Positions 22,331 to 35,702 are shown, counted from the stretch's first letter. The stretch is 64,000 nt of DNA from Rhynchospora pubera (GCA_028095005.1 CM051463.1:77370697-77434696), one strand, 5' to 3'. Notes: generated from the sequence alone by a model not told the origin. Made by a program: numbers and translations.

Positions 22331-24091
22331 TGTTAGAGTTATGTCCTAGAAGTCAATAATTTAATGACTTAATTATTAGTTTATGTTTTGGATGAGATTT
22401 TATCATCTGTTCCTAGGTTTATTATTGACAGATCATTCAGGTTGAGGATCTGAATTGTAGATCTCTGTTGATCATTCTTTAGAATGACAATAATAAATCT
22501 AAACGGTCCATAATCTTGATAATTAACAAGGAACATTAATTATCATAAAAGATTAGTATGCAAGTTAAGTGATGATTAAGTTCTACTAATCATAGGTAAA
22601 GAGTTACCAACTTAGTTGCATATGTGTATGTTATGGAACATAGCACAGGACTTGACCCATCGAAATAAACATATGGATTGTGTTATGTGTCATTGTTTAT
22701 TTCGTTGTGATTTTGGTTCTAAGTTTGAGATGTTTATCTTTTCCACATGAGGATAGGTTCAATAAATACTGTCTACCGTTGATTCCCGATAAGGGCTGCT
22801 ATACGGACTTTATTTATGTTCTCTTGAATTGTGCGGGGAAAAGTTAATCATCAAGAAAACCGTATGTCCCTCATTAATTCACTTAGTGAGTGACGATATC
22901 TGTTTGGGCCCCTTGATGGAGATAGATTGTTTGCATGCAACTTTATACAATTATCTCTAGATCAAGAAACGTATAATCTGCAAGAATGACACATTCCTAT
23001 CTTGGATTATACGATGATATCGTGCGACATAAGAATCAAAATAGAGAAACATATTTATTCTCTTATGCAGGATTGAAATATTGTAGCAGTACACTATTTA
23101 TGCGAATTGGGAGTCATAACGTGTTGCTAGATACCGCTTATGATTATTGGAATTAAATAACGATTTAATTCCATGGCCAACATAGCATAAATCCTCAAAG
23201 GGTCACACAAATAGGACATTAATCACACAGTGCATTATTTATTTATTCACAGCAGTAGGTTCTGTGGAAATATGATAAGATTGATTAATTAATTATATAC
23301 CGTTGCGAACCGTTATAATTAATTAAGTCAATGGATCATATAGAAATAAATTAATGCATTAACTAATCCTAAAATAATTATTAATGAGTTAATAATTAAT
23401 TTAGTTCAACACTTATCAATATAAATGGTTATATTGATTAATTGGGCCGTTATTTAAATAGCAAATAGATAGCCCAATTAAAGAGCAAATAAATGAGGCT
23501 TTAATTAATAGAATTAGAGACTAAATTGAGTGGATTAAGTGGCCCAAATAGGCCCAAAACGTGGCTGCCCAATATGGTGGTAGGTGGGATGACATAGTTG
23601 TAATTATGCAAGAGGTCAATTAGGTTTTGTGCTCTATATAAGGACCACTTATGAGAGCCTCCACCTAGCTTTCTCTCTCCTCTCATTCCCTCCCATGAGG
23701 CCGCCACCTTCCTCCTCTCTCCCTCTCATTTGCTCATGTGTTGAGCTATTTTCTCTCCACTAAATCAAGGTTGTTGATTGATGCAAGAGAGAAAACCATA
23801 GGGATTAGGCTTGTTCTTTGGGTATGCTAGCACGTACCTTGTAGAACGTGATTAATCCTCCTTGGTGGACTCGAGGGCGGTTACGAGATGTGGTGGAGAC
23901 GGTGGAGAAGGCACGCCATCGATTCCCATGCCTTGGTCGAGCCCCGCGAATACGATTTCGCGGGAGGTATCGATTTCCCCTTTTTCTCGTGTGTTTGAAT
24001 AGCTTGTGTACTAGATCTTGTGTGTGCTATGTTTGCTTGGTTAATTAATTGGTAATTAGCATAAAAATAAAAATTAGCACACTTTATAACA
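22331..24091 (+). repeat. Left LTR of the copia element
   Basis: Length 1761 bp. A TATA box (TATATAAGG) at 23636-23643 is followed by a C/T-rich leader, so transcription probably starts near 23670. Small open frames within it are shared by both LTRs and do not look coding. Confidence 0.93.
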
Positions 24092-27000
24092 GTGGTATCA
24101 GAGCACATGGTCGTACTTAAGCTATTTTAACACTTAATTAAGAGAAATTGGCTAATTAATGGATTAGTAGAGATGATGCGTTTGTTTGCTGTCTGGAAAT
24201 GGTATTTTCTGTGTTATTTCGCGTTTTTGGATGTGATAAGTTCTCTGGAAGATCTTTCCATCTACATGAAAGTTGTAGATCTGTGGATTGTGATTCTTTT
24301 TTCGTTGGATTCACATTTTTCTGAATTAGTATGGATTTACTGTGAATAAAACGGCGACAGTGCGCAGAACCAGTTTTTGCTTGCACTGTCCTGTTTGAAT
24401 GGCTTGAAAGATTTATATTTTGAATATAAGTACCAGTGTTCTATGGCTAGAACTAAAGAGGACTTGAAGCTCTTTCTGAGCATGTATAAATTGTTGCATG
24501 ACTCGGATTAATTTGTGGGTTTTCAAGTATGAAAAGGAAGATCTTGTCAGATCCAGTTTATTGAGCAAATCGATTGTTCTAATAAACTGTACCAACTGAG
24601 AACTCCTTTAAAAATTCTGTTTAAATGGAGTTGTTCTATTTTGAGTTAGGATTCCAGGAAAATTAATTTCGTAATTTTTCGTGGAAGTTTGGACCTTCAA
24701 CTAGGTTAAAACCTTTCGATTGACAGTCTGTCCCAGTACAGAATTTGTTGATTGTTTAGGCTGTAACTTAATATTATTGAACTGAACTTGGTTGTTTTCT
24801 TTTCATGAATGGATAGCCTGTAGTCTAAACAAGTTTTTCTATGTATATTGTATATATAAAAACTGGATAGAAGGTGGTCTAACAGACCGAATGGTTGAGA
24901 GGATAAACTGAAAATCTCATAACGGTGTTTCGTGCACTTGTAAGAGATTTGTCATTTTTGATTCTCCCAGATGGTTTAAGATCTCTTCTTGAAATTTTTA
25001 CTGGTAATCACAATTATGATAAGGAGCTTAAGTAATTTATTTGAGAGTTTTTGGAGACCGAAAACTGTTGTTTTTGTTGGATTCCATTAGTTACGTTTTT
25101 TGGTAAATTACTGTTTTTCTAAGTATTCAAATTAGTTGAAATTAATTAGAAAACTCCTTGTTTGATCTCCTTTCTGTTATGGGATGTTGAAAGAACTTTC
25201 TAAATGAATTTAAACAAGTTTGGTTGTTTAAAATTGATGATTTGTACACGGAATTTACTTATAGCAAACGATACGCAAAGATGCTTGAAAATCGTTAATT
25301 GGAAACAAAGTTCTTGTATGTGCTAACTTTGTTTTGTAGGTGGATAGTGGGTTTAGTATGGCTCAAGACTCAATGCCTTGTGGTTGTAAATGAATGCATG
25401 TGTGAATGTTTGTAATGCGGCCTTTGGTGCCATTAATTAATTTTTGATTAATTTTTGATGTAACTTGTGAGGCTTGCATGCCCCTAAGGATAGGAAGGGA
25501 ATAAGATGTTTTCACATGTATTTTGCACCTTTATTTTATATAGGATTTAGATCCTTATAGAATTTAGTGGGAGGGCAAGGATTAGATTAGTTTTGCTCCA
25601 TGGACGATGTGGCGAAACTAATGCAAGCGGGAGCCATACAAACCCACAACTATGAGATGCTTATATGTGATTGCTTGTGATTTCTATGAATTGTCATAGG
25701 CTAGGTATGGGTGTATGCTTACATGACCACCAAACAAGTGTCACTTAATTGATTGTCCCAAACAAAACATGATTAAGTTAAATCGCCCTCCTTCTCTCTA
25801 TCCCCTTCTAACGTGTATGATCGTTCATTGATGCATTCTCGCCGACGCGGGACATCGTGTTCCATCATCCGTGTCGGGGTGTAAATCGGATTTACTAGGA
25901 GCAAATAGAGAAAGGTTACTTAACGATGTTTTCTAATCGGATTGGACATCGGGGCAAAGTTTGTGGATGTACATGTGATATTTCACAAACCAAGAATCAT
26001 ATGGAATGATTGGTTGGAGAACCTACTCTATCTAGTTGTTTTTGGTGTCACGCCGACGCTAGCACCATCTCAACGAAAATAGGGATCTTGGAAAACCTAC
26101 TATATTAGGGACATTAAATAAATATAGTGGGAGTTTTATTTGTTATAAATAAAACAATTGCATAAACTAAATGACCGTAAATTAATTTTGTTATAGATGT
26201 TAAAATTGTTAATTTTGTTGCGATCAATCTTTGAAAAATGAACAAACTCGTTTCTAAAAGGTAGTTACTTGAAAGAAGTAATACCGATTCCTAAGACATG
26301 ATCTTAGTGAAGAGAAATTTGAGTATGTCAATTCCCAAAACTTTCCTCAAACTACCCGAACGTAGCAACGCGATGATTGATTGACTTTTGGCGAAAAGTT
26401 ATTTAATAAAGCGTATGGCTAATATCCTCATTTAAAATTTTTAGACCTTTGAATTAGAGAATTCATATGGACTAGATCTAACTTGTACGCTCTCATCCAC
26501 TTACTCAAGAAAGTGTTCTTGGAGAAAGTAGATATTAACTCCATCATTTATGATCGAGTATAAAGAGTATGAGTTGACCAAGAGATTCTTCTTTTATAAA
26601 AGGATACATGAACGTTTTCATTGGCTTACAAATCGAAAGATTTAAGTAGCTAATTGATGACTAGAGATATTAATCTCCGATATCAAGGATTGTTGATATT
26701 GTCATACGATCTCTTTGGAATTATAAAGGATATAATGTTACCTTCTTCGCACAATTGTTGATGCAAAAAGGTAATTGGTTAAGTATTCAAGAAATACTTC
26801 ACTAAGGTATGAGTTGAAATTTTCGAGACCCTCATTTATGACCATGTGTCACATGAGATGTTTCATTTGCCGTATAGGGAGGCATTTGAAAGGTTGTCCG
26901 AAGTACCATGATTGTGACGATTAGAAATATTCTAATCCTAAAGTGTATTTGTCGTTCAAACTATCTCACTATCTCTAATTTACACTAGTAACTTGATACT

Positions 27001-28500
27001 AGTTCATATGCTCGCATTTAACGAAATGTGTTGGCAATGAAGAATAAGAGAATGTTCGAGAGATATAAAGTAAACTCCGTATAGGAGATGACTTATTCAT
27101 TTAAGTCATTACCATTGAATACGTAGAGTTATCTTTATTAAGAGTTTGTTTAGGAATTGAAGGTTGCATACCTTAATTCTAAAACCTCTCATAGCGTCTC
27201 CATTTCATATTTGATGATGGATAACTATGTTTAGTAAAAGACAAGTTCTTTTATCATGGATTTGTTTATATGATTTCATGCATCTTGATTGAATTTGCTT
27301 GAAATAGATAAACAATTTTGAATGACAAATAGAATGCGTAAGACTTGACATAAAGTATTTGACTTTCATGTTATATATAACCGCTTAGTCACATATATAA
27401 ACGAGAATCGCATTATGAGAGTCTACGTAACGTAGAGCTCGAAATTCAATTCGATTTCAAATCGATTGATATGCGAATCATGTTTGTTAAATGACAAAAG
27501 CGCCTTTAACCTACAAAGGTTTAAGGACAAGTGACTTGATTAGGACTTATACATATCGATGTATAAAGACCAATAAGTACTTGTGCAATGAAAGGTTGTT
27601 GATACTTTACTACTTAACCAACGATCATTGTAGATATTAACATATCTATTTGATAAGGTATAAGTATGAACCTTTTGACTAGTTCAAAGGAGTTCAAGTG
27701 TGAAGTTAAAAAGACCGTTCAAGGAAAAAGAAAAGTCTTACAATTAATCGTGGCAAATAAATAGTTAAGTCATATGATTTGAAGTATTATCTAAAGAGTA
27801 TGAAAATAGTTTCATAACTCACTCCATGAGGAACATTATGGAATAATGTGTCCAAGAATGGAGGTATCGAACAATATTTTGTATAGTTCGATCGATAATA
27901 AATCAAATTGACTTATTCGACTCGTATTAGGGAATTATGTTTGAGGACAATATTGTTTACACTGAATGGTGTTCCATCAAAGTCTATTGAGGAAGGTTTC
28001 TTACGAGATTTTGATCTCTAAGTATAATACTTCTCGAGATTTGGTGTTGAGAAGCTTATTTCAAGTATTGTGGACTTGTAAGCTTAAACCAAATAAGACA
28101 CTATATATTTGTAGGATGCTTTATATTAAAAGGCACTACTTCCACGAATATGATAAGAACAAAGTAGTTGTTGCTAATCATAATGTAGTCTTGATGAATT
28201 GAAATTCTCAAGAAGAAGTAGTGGGAGTAAAGTGAGCATTAAAGGAGTTTATGCGTCACTACAAGAAGTACTCTTATGGGAAACTTGTCACTCCATACAT
28301 GGTGCTTAGTGGGAGTTGAGCGGAACTTCATTCACAAGTTGTTTTGAAAAGAAGTTTAATAGTACGCTCCTTCCAATGAGGACTCAACCATATCACGAGT
28401 TGATGATGATTCGAGAAACTCATGGAATATATGAGGAGTCAAGAACTCGTTCAACAATTCATTGTGGAAGTAGTTCATGAACCTCAAGTACCAGTCCTAC
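24092..28500 (+). pseudogene. Copia interior, gag/integrase half, heavily decayed
   Basis: The primer-binding site is followed by about 2 kb without coding pattern. Faint traces of gag (an EYKEYELTK-like remnant near 26550) and of the integrase zinc region (near 26850) can be seen, with stops in every frame. 25780-26100 contains two matching segments around CGCCGACGC (about 25840 and 26050). Confidence 0.5.
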
Positions 28501-28539
28501 AAAAGATCAACGAGAGTTGATTGCCTAAGCCGTTTGGTG

Positions 28540-29900
28540 CATTGGCTTCACGACATTCTCAAACTTAGCATATGAGAATCCGTTGATAAACAAGAAAAAA
28601 CGATGGAACGATCCGATTCCACATATATGGTTTGAATTCATATGATCTTTAAATAAAATCCATGTATAACAACAAGGTATAGACCTTGGTTGATGTTCAT
28701 GAAGGAGCAATCCATCAAGAACGTTTTAGATCTTCAAAAGGAAAGATCGACATGGATAACAAATCGACTATGTACAAAGCGCGGCTTCTCGCTTGTAGCT
28801 ATGTCTAAGTCGATGACTAGTTGACTACGTACAAAGCACAACCTCTTGCTTGTGGCTATGTAAAAGTCAATAAAGATCATTCTAGCAATAGTTGTATTTC
28901 ATATATATTGATATATGGAAAAACACATAAAACCGCCTTCTTCGTATGAATGAAGGATGATGTTGTGCATTTGACACAAATCGAGGTTTTATGTATCGCT
29001 AAAAACATACGCATGCTTCAAGGATCCATTAATGGATTAAAGCAAGTGTTGTGGAGATTGGAATAAAAGTTTTGACAATGAAGTCAAGGAGTTGAACTTC
29101 GTCAAAAGTATCTTGTATAGACAAGATATTCAGTGGGAGCATAATTGTATTACTTGTATTGTTCAAGATAACAATTCATTAAATTGGGAATAACATTAAC
29201 ATTAAGAAAATGAATATTGTCGAGATCTCTTTGGAGAATGCTTTCTCAAATGAGAACTTGGGCGAAGTCACCTAATCCTAGGAAACAAAATCTATAAAGA
29301 TAGATTATGATGGATGTTAGGTTTGAGCAAATATGCATATATTGACGAAGTGTTCTAGAAACACGAAAGTTACACTCCAAGAAAGGATGTCTAACTATAC
29401 GTCACATGGCATGACTTGAGTGTTTTAACTCGGTCTATTGCAACTCGATTCGAGAAAGTGCATGAAATAGTTCAAGCATTCCTTCATTATGAGTTTCATT
29501 GTGTACGCCATATTTATGCATATGCCCCAATGTGTAGTATCCAAAAGATATGACAAACAGTTGTCGAATGGATACAAGAGAGACAAATTAGGACGATAGT
29601 CAAGGATATCCTCGAGTACCTTATGAGAAAGAGTGATATAATGTTTCATCTCTTAAAAGGAGCTCGTGTAAGTTAATTACACTAATGCTAGTTTTTCGAA
29701 AGATTGATATAATCACAGTTGAACTACGTATTTTGCTAAAAGGTGGTGTTGTAAATTTAGAAGGTGTTCTAAATGGAATATTACAACCGTTTCCGTCACC
29801 AAAGCAAAATACATAGCAACTTGTGAAGCAATAAAAGAAGTTTATTTCGGATCGATTTCTTAGTTGAGTTATTATGGTTCTAAGCATCTCGAACAATAAC
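28540..29900 (+). pseudogene. Copia reverse transcriptase and RNase H relics
   Basis: Recognisable traces in order: a SMYNNKVWTLVD-like stretch (about 28640-28690), KIDMDNKSTMYKARL (about 28745-28785), an IYGLKQASxSWNxxFD-like stretch (about 29020-29085), NLGEVT (about 29255), IVKDILEYLMRKSD (about 29595-29640) and TTVSVTKAKYIATCEA (about 29785-29835). These match the copia polyprotein from the RT fingers to RNase H. Each is interrupted by frameshifts or stops and the YVDD active site is not intact. No functional polymerase can be made. Confidence 0.75.
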
Positions 29901-30254
29901 TTACTCCTAAGAGCCCAATGTTACATTGGAGATTCAAATATGATCTATAACGATATCACTTGATATCATATGATGGTGATCAAGAATATATATAGGAGTA
30001 TATATATATATATATGGTCAAACAATTTTTGGATAGGTTCGCGAACACAGCGAACACTCTAGCACGACCTCTACCTTGAGCAGTATACGAGATGCAGTTA
30101 TGCATCCATACGTGGTGGACGTATGAGTAACTAGCTATAAGCGTATTATTTATTTTGAGGTCCGAGACATGTATATATGTAGATATATGATATTGTTCTC
30201 AATTCTTCGTTGGCTAGAAGTCACTACTGATTGACTCTAGGCCAAGTGGGAGAT

Positions 30255-32015
30255 TGTTAGAGTTATGTCCTAGAAGTCAATAATTTAATGACTTAATTAT
30301 TAGTTTATGTTTTGGATGAGATTTTATCATCTGTTCCTAGGTTTATTATTGACAGATCATTCAGGTTGAGGATCTGAATTGTAGATCTCTGTTGATCATT
30401 CTTTAGAATGACAATAATAAATCTAAACGGTCCATAATCTTGATAATTAACAAGGAACATTAATTATCATAAAAGATTAGTATGCAAGTTAAGTGATGAT
30501 TAAGTTCTACTAATCATAGGTAAAGAGTTACCAACTTAGTTGCATATGTGTATGTTATGGAACATAGCACAGGACTTGACCCATCGAAATAAACATATGG
30601 ATTGTGTTATGTGTCATTGTTTATTTCGTTGTGATTTTGGTTCTAAGTTTGAGATGTTTATTTTTTCCACATGAGGATAGGTTCAATAAATACTGTCTAC
30701 CGCTGATTCCCGATAAGGGCTGCTATACGGACTTTATTTATGTTCTCTTGAATTGTGCGGGGAAAAGTTAATCATCAAGAAAACCGTATGTCCCTCATTA
30801 ATTCACTTAGTGAGTGACGATATCTGTTTGGGCCCCTTGATGGAGATAGATTGTTTGCATGCAACTTTATACAATTATCTCTAGATCAAGAAACGTATAA
30901 TCTGCAAGAATGACACATTCCTATCTTGGATTATACGATGATATCGTGCGACATAAGAATCAAAATAGAGAAACATATTTATTCTCTTATGCAGGATTGA
31001 AATATTGTAGCAGTACACTATTTATGCGAATTGGGAGTCATAACGTGTTGCTAGATACCGCTTATGATTATTGGAATTAAATAACGATTTAATTCCATGG
31101 CCAACATAGCATAAATCCTCAAAGGGTCACACAAATAGGACATTAATCACACAGTGCATTATTTATTTATTCACAGCAGTAGGTTCTGTGGAAATATGAT
31201 AAGATTGATTAATTAATTATATACCGTTGCGAACCGTTATAATTAATTAAGTCAATGGATCATATAGAAATAAATTAATGCATTAACTAATCCTAAAATA
31301 ATTATTAATGAGTTAATAATTAATTTAGTTCAACACTTATCAATATAAATGGTTATATTGATTAATTGGGCCGTTATTTAAATAGCAAATAGATAGCCCA
31401 ATTAAAGAGCAAATAAATGAGGCTTTAATTAATAGAATTAGAGACTAAATTGAGTGGATTAAGTGGCCCAAATAGGCCCAAAACGTGGCTGCCCAATATG
31501 GTGGTAGGTGGGATGACATAGTTGTAATTATGCAAGAGGTCAATTAGGTTTTGTGCTCTATATAAGGACCACTTATGAGAGCCTCCACCTAGCTTTCTCT
31601 CTCCTCTCATTCCCTCCCATGAGGCCGCCACCTTCCTCCTCTCTCCCTCTCATTTGCTCATGTGTTGAGCTATTTTCTCTCCACTAAATCAAGGTTGTTG
31701 ATTGATGCAAGAGAGAAAACCATAGGGATTAGGCTTGTTCTTTGGGTATGCTAGCACGTACCTTGTAGAACGTGATTAATCCTCCTTGGTGGACTCGAGG
31801 GCGGTTACGAGACGTGGTGGAGACGGTGGAGAAGGCACGCCATCGATTCCCATGCCTTGGTCGAGCCCCGCGAATACGATTTCGCGTGAGGTATCGATTT
31901 CCCCTTTTTCTCGTGTGTTTGAATAGCTTGTGTACTAGATCTTGTGTGTGCTATGTTTGCTTGGTTAATTAATTGGTAATTAGCATAAAAATGAAAATTA
32001 GCACACTTTATAACA
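30255..32015 (+). repeat. Right LTR of the copia element
   Basis: It is offset by exactly 7924 bases from the left LTR along its whole length. The differences I saw are at 30662, 30703, 31813, about 31887 and 31993, all single-base changes. Confidence 0.93.
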
Positions 32016-32232
32016 TCAAGTGACTTTCTTGATAGTTATTCAAACAAAATGATATTAATGTCAAAATTAATATTCGAATGTCATTTTAAATCAAATTAAT
32101 ATGAAATTAAATGTGATATTTAAAAAATTATAAATTTAACCTAAATTGTAATAAAAATAAATTTAACCTAAATTTTCACATTAATTTTCCTATTAATTTC
32201 GAAAAAAACAGTAATAACTCCATTTCGAAAAA

Positions 32233-32430
32233 TTTACGCCTTCCTACCCGTTTATAAAACGCGCTCGAAGGCTCCGAACGCGTTTTATAAACGGGTACGA
32301 AGGTCTGACCAGCCTTTTGAGGCGTACCCCTTCTTACCCGTTTTTAAAACGCGTTCGGAGCCTTCGAGCGCGTTTTATAAACGGATAGGAAGGAGAGAGA
32401 TTGTACGCTTTTATAAAATGCATACGAACT
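32233..32430. repeat. Right hairpin array of the Mutator-like element
   Basis: It is the inverted counterpart of 21545-21722: palindromic pairs of CGTTTATAAAACGCG-type half sites at about 32250-32300 and 32337-32390, a shared spacer (AGCCTTTTGAGGCGTACC), then AACTTTCTTCTTATTAAAA and the terminal sequence. Confidence 0.88.
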
Positions 32431-32519
32431 TTCTTCTTATTAAAAAAAATAATAATAATTTTTTCTATTAAAATTTTTTATGTCTGAATTCCTATATAAA
32501 ATAATTTCGGCTTAAATGC

Positions 32520-33028
32520 CATCTCGAAAATTCAAAATCCAAATCTGATGTTAAAGATAACTCATTAAAAAATTTAAAGTAATTCAATTTTCATTTGCAT
32601 TTAGTATTTTGAGAATTATTGCTTTTATCAAACGCAAAATGTATATGATCGGCTTAAAGTAATTGTTATGCAATTATCGGGAAGTTGTACGCTAGAATTA
32701 TATCATTTTTCATGTTTTTAGAGTGCCAAATTAAACAGTAACTAAACATGAACAAAAGTGTTATTTAGTTCTATATCAATCAAAACTAAGCCTAAATAGC
32801 TAGAAATGCGATAATCATAATAATTAAGCTAGATTGAGTTGTTCTACGTGCTGTACACAGTATAAAATCAAAATATTTTGGGGATGTAATAAATACCGAA
32901 AAGAACTTCTAAGTCGGCGCATCATCTAACCGTACCAAATCGAAAACTCTTTTTTAAGTCTTAACCATACGCATCATCTATTTCCCTCCCTCTCGAATCC
33001 CGTAAAATCCAAAACCCATCCCACGGCG
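32520..33028. promoter_or_regulatory. Upstream region of the four-exon gene
   Basis: It is AT-rich up to about 32900, then a C/T-rich leader-like stretch (about 32980-33028) precedes the first ATG. No clear TATA box is seen at the right distance. Confidence 0.3.
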
Positions 33029-33099
33029 ATGTTTCTTGCAAGAGTTGCGCCGGCGATCCGTACGAGTTTTCTGGCAAAGGCTGCTTAGGCAGCATACAG

Positions 33100-34530
33100 A
33101 TGATCAGGCCCATCCAGACTCAATCTTCCTCCAATGCCAATGCCAATGCCAATGCCGAGGTATACTTTCCTGTCACTTTTGATTGATAGATTAGGATATA
33201 GGTGTATGCAAAAATTCTGATGCTTTTGTTATCCAGTTCCCCAACTGTTTGCATAAATGCCACACATTGCCCCTCTTGATCCTGGTTAGAAAAATAAACC
33301 ACGTCGTTGCTCCTCTTCATATGATATGTGCATGCGCATTGTTTGCTAACAGCAATGCCTTCTCTTGCAATTTCTAGGAAACCAAATTTTATCCTTCCTT
33401 TATCTCGCATAACCAAACCTAATATTGATAATTTGATATAAATTTGAAACAGATGGAAGAAAATATGAAATCTATCAAAGAACTGTTGAGAAGGTTCAAT
33501 GTTTTGGAGATCCAGATTCAAAAAGAGTTTCGAGGGGTAATTTTATTGCTAGCAATCCTTTTATTATGGCATTTAGCCTTTTCCCTCATTCTTCTTGCGG
33601 GATAGATATTATAATTTATAATTAGATAAACAGGATATTCCTCGATGAAATAAGCAAAATGACTTAAATCCATCCTAGGAACCATGGACCATGGTTGAGA
33701 ATTTGAGAAACCGCATTTATACTCCTAGCATTTGCAACTTGCCAAGCTACATCATCCCTGAAAAATATGTCTTGTTATTTTGGCTTTCCAGAATCCACCT
33801 AAAGATAATATTTGGCTGTACACACCTGAACCCAATTTCTAAAATTTTGGCTCAAACAGAGTAGACTTACTAATACAAGTCAGAGTTAAATGCACGAACA
33901 GTAAATTGTAAACTTCCTTAATCTTGCATAAAACTAATATGGACAATTTGCTACCTTTTGAATTTGAATCAGACTGAAGAGAGATTTAAATTATTGGAGG
34001 AAAGAATTTTTTTGACTTTGAGAAGGAGGATAGAAACTGAGATTGGTGCGACACTTTTCACTGAAAAGATCCATGTGAACCAGGTACAGTCAGGAGAGGT
34101 ACATTCACTAGTTTGGCTGCTGCTGTATGTGCTGTTTTAATGTCTTGTTCTTTTACATCTCTGTTGCAGAATGTGCAGTTTTTAATGTCTTATTTTCTAC
34201 ATCTTACGCTAAGATCTTTGAATGTCAAACAATATTAATTATCTGGCAGTAAGTTCCCATTTAGTTTCGAAAACTACACATTGATTTTACGAATGGCATC
34301 TTATTGTGCTGCCATGCAAAGCATGTAAAATGAAATGGATAAAGCTTACCAAAAAAAAAGGAAAAAAAAAGAAAGAGTAAACTGTGTTTAACAACGATTA
34401 ATTTATGTAATATATATACTTGCAGAAGAGGATATTTTGGCGTTCTGTATTGAGTGTGATGGCCAGAATTTCTGAACTATACATAGTATACCTTATCTTG
34501 AGCAATCTTGACAATAAGAGGGCGAAGTGA
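33100..34530 (+). CDS. Small four-exon gene, 119-residue helical protein, function unknown
   Basis: Exons at 33100-33159, 33453-33536, 33973-34083 and 34426-34530 are each bounded by AG/GT and all join in phase 0 without a stop, giving 119 residues. The N-terminus is short and Ser/Asn/Ala-rich (NANANANAE). Exons 2 and 3 are charged and predicted helical, probably coiled coil (KSIKELLRRFNVLEIQIQKE; TEERFKLLEERI). Exon 4 ends LYIVYLILSNLDNKRAK. An earlier ATG at 33029 opens a 19-codon frame (MFLARVAPAIRTSFLAKAA) that looks like a mitochondrial presequence but is out of frame and closes at TAG; it may be an upstream ORF or a sign of a frameshift. I do not recognise the family. It could also be a gene fragment. 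Confidence 0.5.
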
Positions 34531-35690
34531 AGGGCTGGAGATGGCGGAGAGCAGTTTTTTGTTTTTGAAATGAAGGTCCCTTCCAAAGTTAGTACAGGAT
34601 GGTAGGTTGGTGCTGGAATGAGGATGCCGGTTATTAGCTTCAAATTTATTATTGTTGTTTTTTCTTTTTCCGAACCTTAACAGCAGTGCAATGGACTTAG
34701 ATACCTAGCTACAAGGACCCGGTATAGATACAACTTGCTATACTTAGAAGTTAGAATGATAAAATAAATATCACAGGATATCTGAAAGAAAATTAATTTT
34801 ACCTTTAGTCATCTAAATAGTACTTGAGGTTTTCTAGAATGAGATAAGAGTACTTGTGGTTTTTTAATTTTGAAATTGTCTCTCATATAAGAAGTTGATT
34901 TATTATCATCTGTATTGGATCACATATATATTTTGCATATATATGCTGAATACTGTTAAAAAAAAAAGGTAAAAAAATTTCACATGGATAATTTTATTTT
35001 TATGATAGAAAAATTGGTGAGTTTAAATTCATCTATAGCTTAATTATATGATAGTTTGCACTCGTGACATTTCTAAAACTATCTAGCAGTATTATTTGAA
35101 TACTTGTCCATCCAAAAAATTTAGAACTAATTGTTATCATTTTTGAAATACGAATTTGTATAAAATTGCTATGTGAAATTTAACTTTGATGAATTTCAAT
35201 TGAAAATCTCGCAACTGCAAAAATAATTTATATTCTGAAGTATGAGAATTAGAATCTGATTTATACTTTGTTTTATTTTTACATGAAAAATTGTGAACTT
35301 GACAAAGTTTCTCGTCCCATTTTAACATCTTTCATTGGAATAGATCAATATTAAATTTTGGAATGCATCCTTTCTTTTTTTAATATCCAATTAGACACGA
35401 AGATATTAGTTCCTTTCATGTCGTGTTAGTATGTTTGTTTGTGTATTCTATGACACGAATTAGATATAAAACAGATGTGGGCATTTAGTATTTTTATAAC
35501 TTACAACTCATATATTAATAAAAAAAATTATCTTATAAATTTTAAATTTTATAACAAATGTGGACAATTTAAGTATGAAGGATTAAGATGTATTTACTAA
35601 TTACAAACTCTTAACTTACCAATATGAGTTAAATACTTAAATTCTTGCAAAAAGGCCGAAAACAACGGAGATCATAAAAGGAAAATCCGA
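34531..35690. other. AT-rich intergenic, nothing supported
   Basis: Contains short A and T runs and no coding, RNA or repeat pattern that I can support. Confidence 0.45.
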
Positions 35691-35702
35691 TACTTCATTA
35701 AC

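Larger units (their letters stand above)
22331..32015 (+). mobile_element. Ty1/copia LTR retrotransposon with decayed coding region
   Basis: Two 1761-bp LTRs in direct orientation begin TGTTAG and end TAACA. A 5-bp target duplication TCAAG lies at 22326-22330 and 32016-32020. The primer-binding site TGGTATCAGAGC (24093-24104, complementary to initiator tRNA-Met) follows the left LTR, and a purine-rich tract AAGTGGGAGAT precedes the right LTR. The 6.16 kb interior has scattered traces of gag/integrase, reverse transcriptase and RNase H in copia order, all broken by stops and frameshifts. By eye the two LTRs differ at only about five positions, so the insertion is recent although the genes are dead. 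Confidence 0.93.
21463..32510. mobile_element. Mutator-like nonautonomous element with hairpin-array ends, split by a copia insertion
   Basis: The left end (GCGAAATTATTTTATATAGG) and right end (reverse complement of CCGAAATTATTTTATATAGG) are inverted repeats that continue for about 270 bp. They are flanked by the 9-bp direct repeat CTTAAATGC at 21454-21462 and 32511-32519, as in Mutator-like elements. Without the copia element (22331-32015 plus one TCAAG) it is about 1.36 kb. Both arms contain CGTTTATAAAACGCG palindromes and a shared spacer, GGGGTACGCCTCAAAAGGCT. The interior (21726-22325 and 32021-32230) is AT-rich with no supported gene. It is related to the block at 0.8-2.99 kb. Confidence 0.75.

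Noticed and set aside
23501..24048. ORFs in the copia LTR (also at 31425-31972)
   Set aside because: Identical frames in both LTRs, overlapping on opposite strands, and lying over the LTR promoter and leader; no family resemblance.
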